The notes beneath the pieces were generated by a model. It was not told where the DNA came from. It was given only the letters and a program-made list of their open reading frames with translations, and searched no databases. DNA of 6,227 bases from Dehalococcoidia bacterium (lineage in GTDB: Bacteria > Chloroflexota > Dehalococcoidia > E44-bin15): NCBI GenBank assembly GCA_023129355.1, contig JAGMCC010000076.1, positions 1 to 6,227 on the forward strand, written 5' to 3'. Both the position numbers and the translations under genes were made by a program. This document shows, piece after piece, positions 5,730-6,227 of the stretch; within the stretch, counting starts at the first letter, position 1, and the number at the start of each line of letters is the position of its first letter.

Positions 5730-6227
5730 TGGATCAGCCCAGGAGCTACCGGCATTGGATCAAGGATGGGGATCTGGTTTCTTTCAATGTAACGGTGAAG
5801 GAAACAGACCTCTACCTCAGGGCGCAAAGAAGCCTGAAAGAGGAGGCGCTAAAGGCAATCCTGGAATGCCGCACCTCACTGGAGAAATACATCGAGCATC
5901 ACCCCAACTTCCTCACCGCCCTGGAGCCTCTCCCCGTGGCAAAGGATGCTCCCCAAATGGTGCGGGAGATGGCTGAGGCGGCGCAGGGGGTTGGGGTCGG
6001 TCCCATGGCGGCGGTGGCCGGGGCCATTGCTGAAGGGGTGGGCCGGAAGTTAATGGCGCTATCCCCGGAGGTGATCATAGAGAACGGCGGTGATATTTTC
6101 CTCCACATACGGAAGAGGAGGACGGTGGGGGTTTATGCCGGTGATTCACCGTTTTCGGGAGGGCTCGCCCTGGAGATTGAGCCTGAGGGGACGCCTATGG
6201 GGATTTGCACCTCTTCGGGGACAGTGG
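5729..6227 (+). CDS. UPF0280 / COG2122 family protein (ApbE-like superfamily), 3' part missing
   Basis: The first 166 residues are visible, against about 240-250 in the family; the gene runs off the right edge. Recognisable segments are an N-terminal RSYRHWIKDGDLVSFNVTVKETDL-type region (about 5-28), GVGVGPMAAVAGAIAE (87-102), the ApbE-like ENGGDIF (118-124) and GICTSSGTV (158-166). It has no signal peptide, so it should be cytosolic. COG2122 is annotated as ApbE-superfamily of unknown function; in Methanosarcina (MA1715) it has, as I recall, been tied to sulfide use in homocysteine and cysteine synthesis, possibly through a persulfide. Cys47 and Cys160 are the only cysteines seen here. The GTG start is supported by GGAGGT at 9 nt and the one-base overlap with the upstream NIL-ferredoxin gene; the two are probably co-transcribed. 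Family assignment is firm, biochemical role is not. Confidence 0.9.
   Translation, partial: MDQPRSYRHWIKDGDLVSFNVTVKETDLYLRAQRSLKEEALKAILECRTSLEKYIEHHPNFLTALEPLPVAKDAPQMVREMAEAAQGVGVGPMAAVAGAIAEGVGRKLMALSPEVIIENGGDIFLHIRKRRTVGVYAGDSPFSGGLALEIEPEGTPMGICTSSGTV

Noticed and set aside
5566..5976. Plus-strand open frame of 136 codons, and the minus-strand one at 5899-6108
   Set aside because: They overlap the NIL-ferredoxin and UPF0280 genes in other frames; the real frames carry the cysteine and ApbE-like motifs.

Overview
The window looks like a chromosomal segment from a bacterium, probably an uncultured anaerobe. Shine-Dalgarno sequences precede most genes, and a near-consensus sigma70-type promoter (TTGACA, 17 bp, TATAGT) sits upstream of the leftward operon. 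The enzyme types are the ones I associate with archaea and with Dehalococcoidia-like Chloroflexota: a short GlmM, two tandem GlmU-like proteins, a NIL-domain ferredoxin and a UPF0280 (COG2122) protein. The Chloroflexota placement is an inference from memory, not a tested assignment.

Bases 1-4690, minus strand: an amino-sugar nucleotide operon transcribed right to left in the order glmM, glmU-like paralog 1, glmU-like paralog 2, glmS. glmS is cut by the left edge of the window. Gaps between genes are 3, 30 and 2 nt, so one transcript is likely. Together the four products can make UDP-GlcNAc from fructose-6-phosphate: GlmS forms GlcN-6-P, GlmM converts it to GlcN-1-P, and the GlmU-like proteins acetylate and uridylylate it. 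The two GlmU-like paralogs are not equivalent. Paralog 1 keeps the acetyltransferase His/Tyr/Asn signature. Paralog 2 keeps a complete nucleotidyltransferase domain and a left-handed beta-helix tail, but the acetyltransferase signature is absent.

Bases 4691-5318: a divergent intergenic region of about 630 bp. Its left end holds the glm promoter, with a 12-bp perfect palindrome over the predicted start of transcription and an 11-bp direct repeat. Its right half (5008-5282) is filled with REP/MITE-like repeats built on a degenerate GTCATTGCGAGCC end motif. I see nothing recognisable in about 4786-5007.

Bases 5319-6227, plus strand: a NIL-domain protein with two [4Fe-4S] motifs, overlapping by one base a UPF0280/COG2122 gene that runs off the right edge. 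In methanogens and other anaerobes these two families are linked to sulfide assimilation into homocysteine, usually with a COG1900 protein, which is not in this window. No RNA gene, CRISPR array or transposase gene was found.
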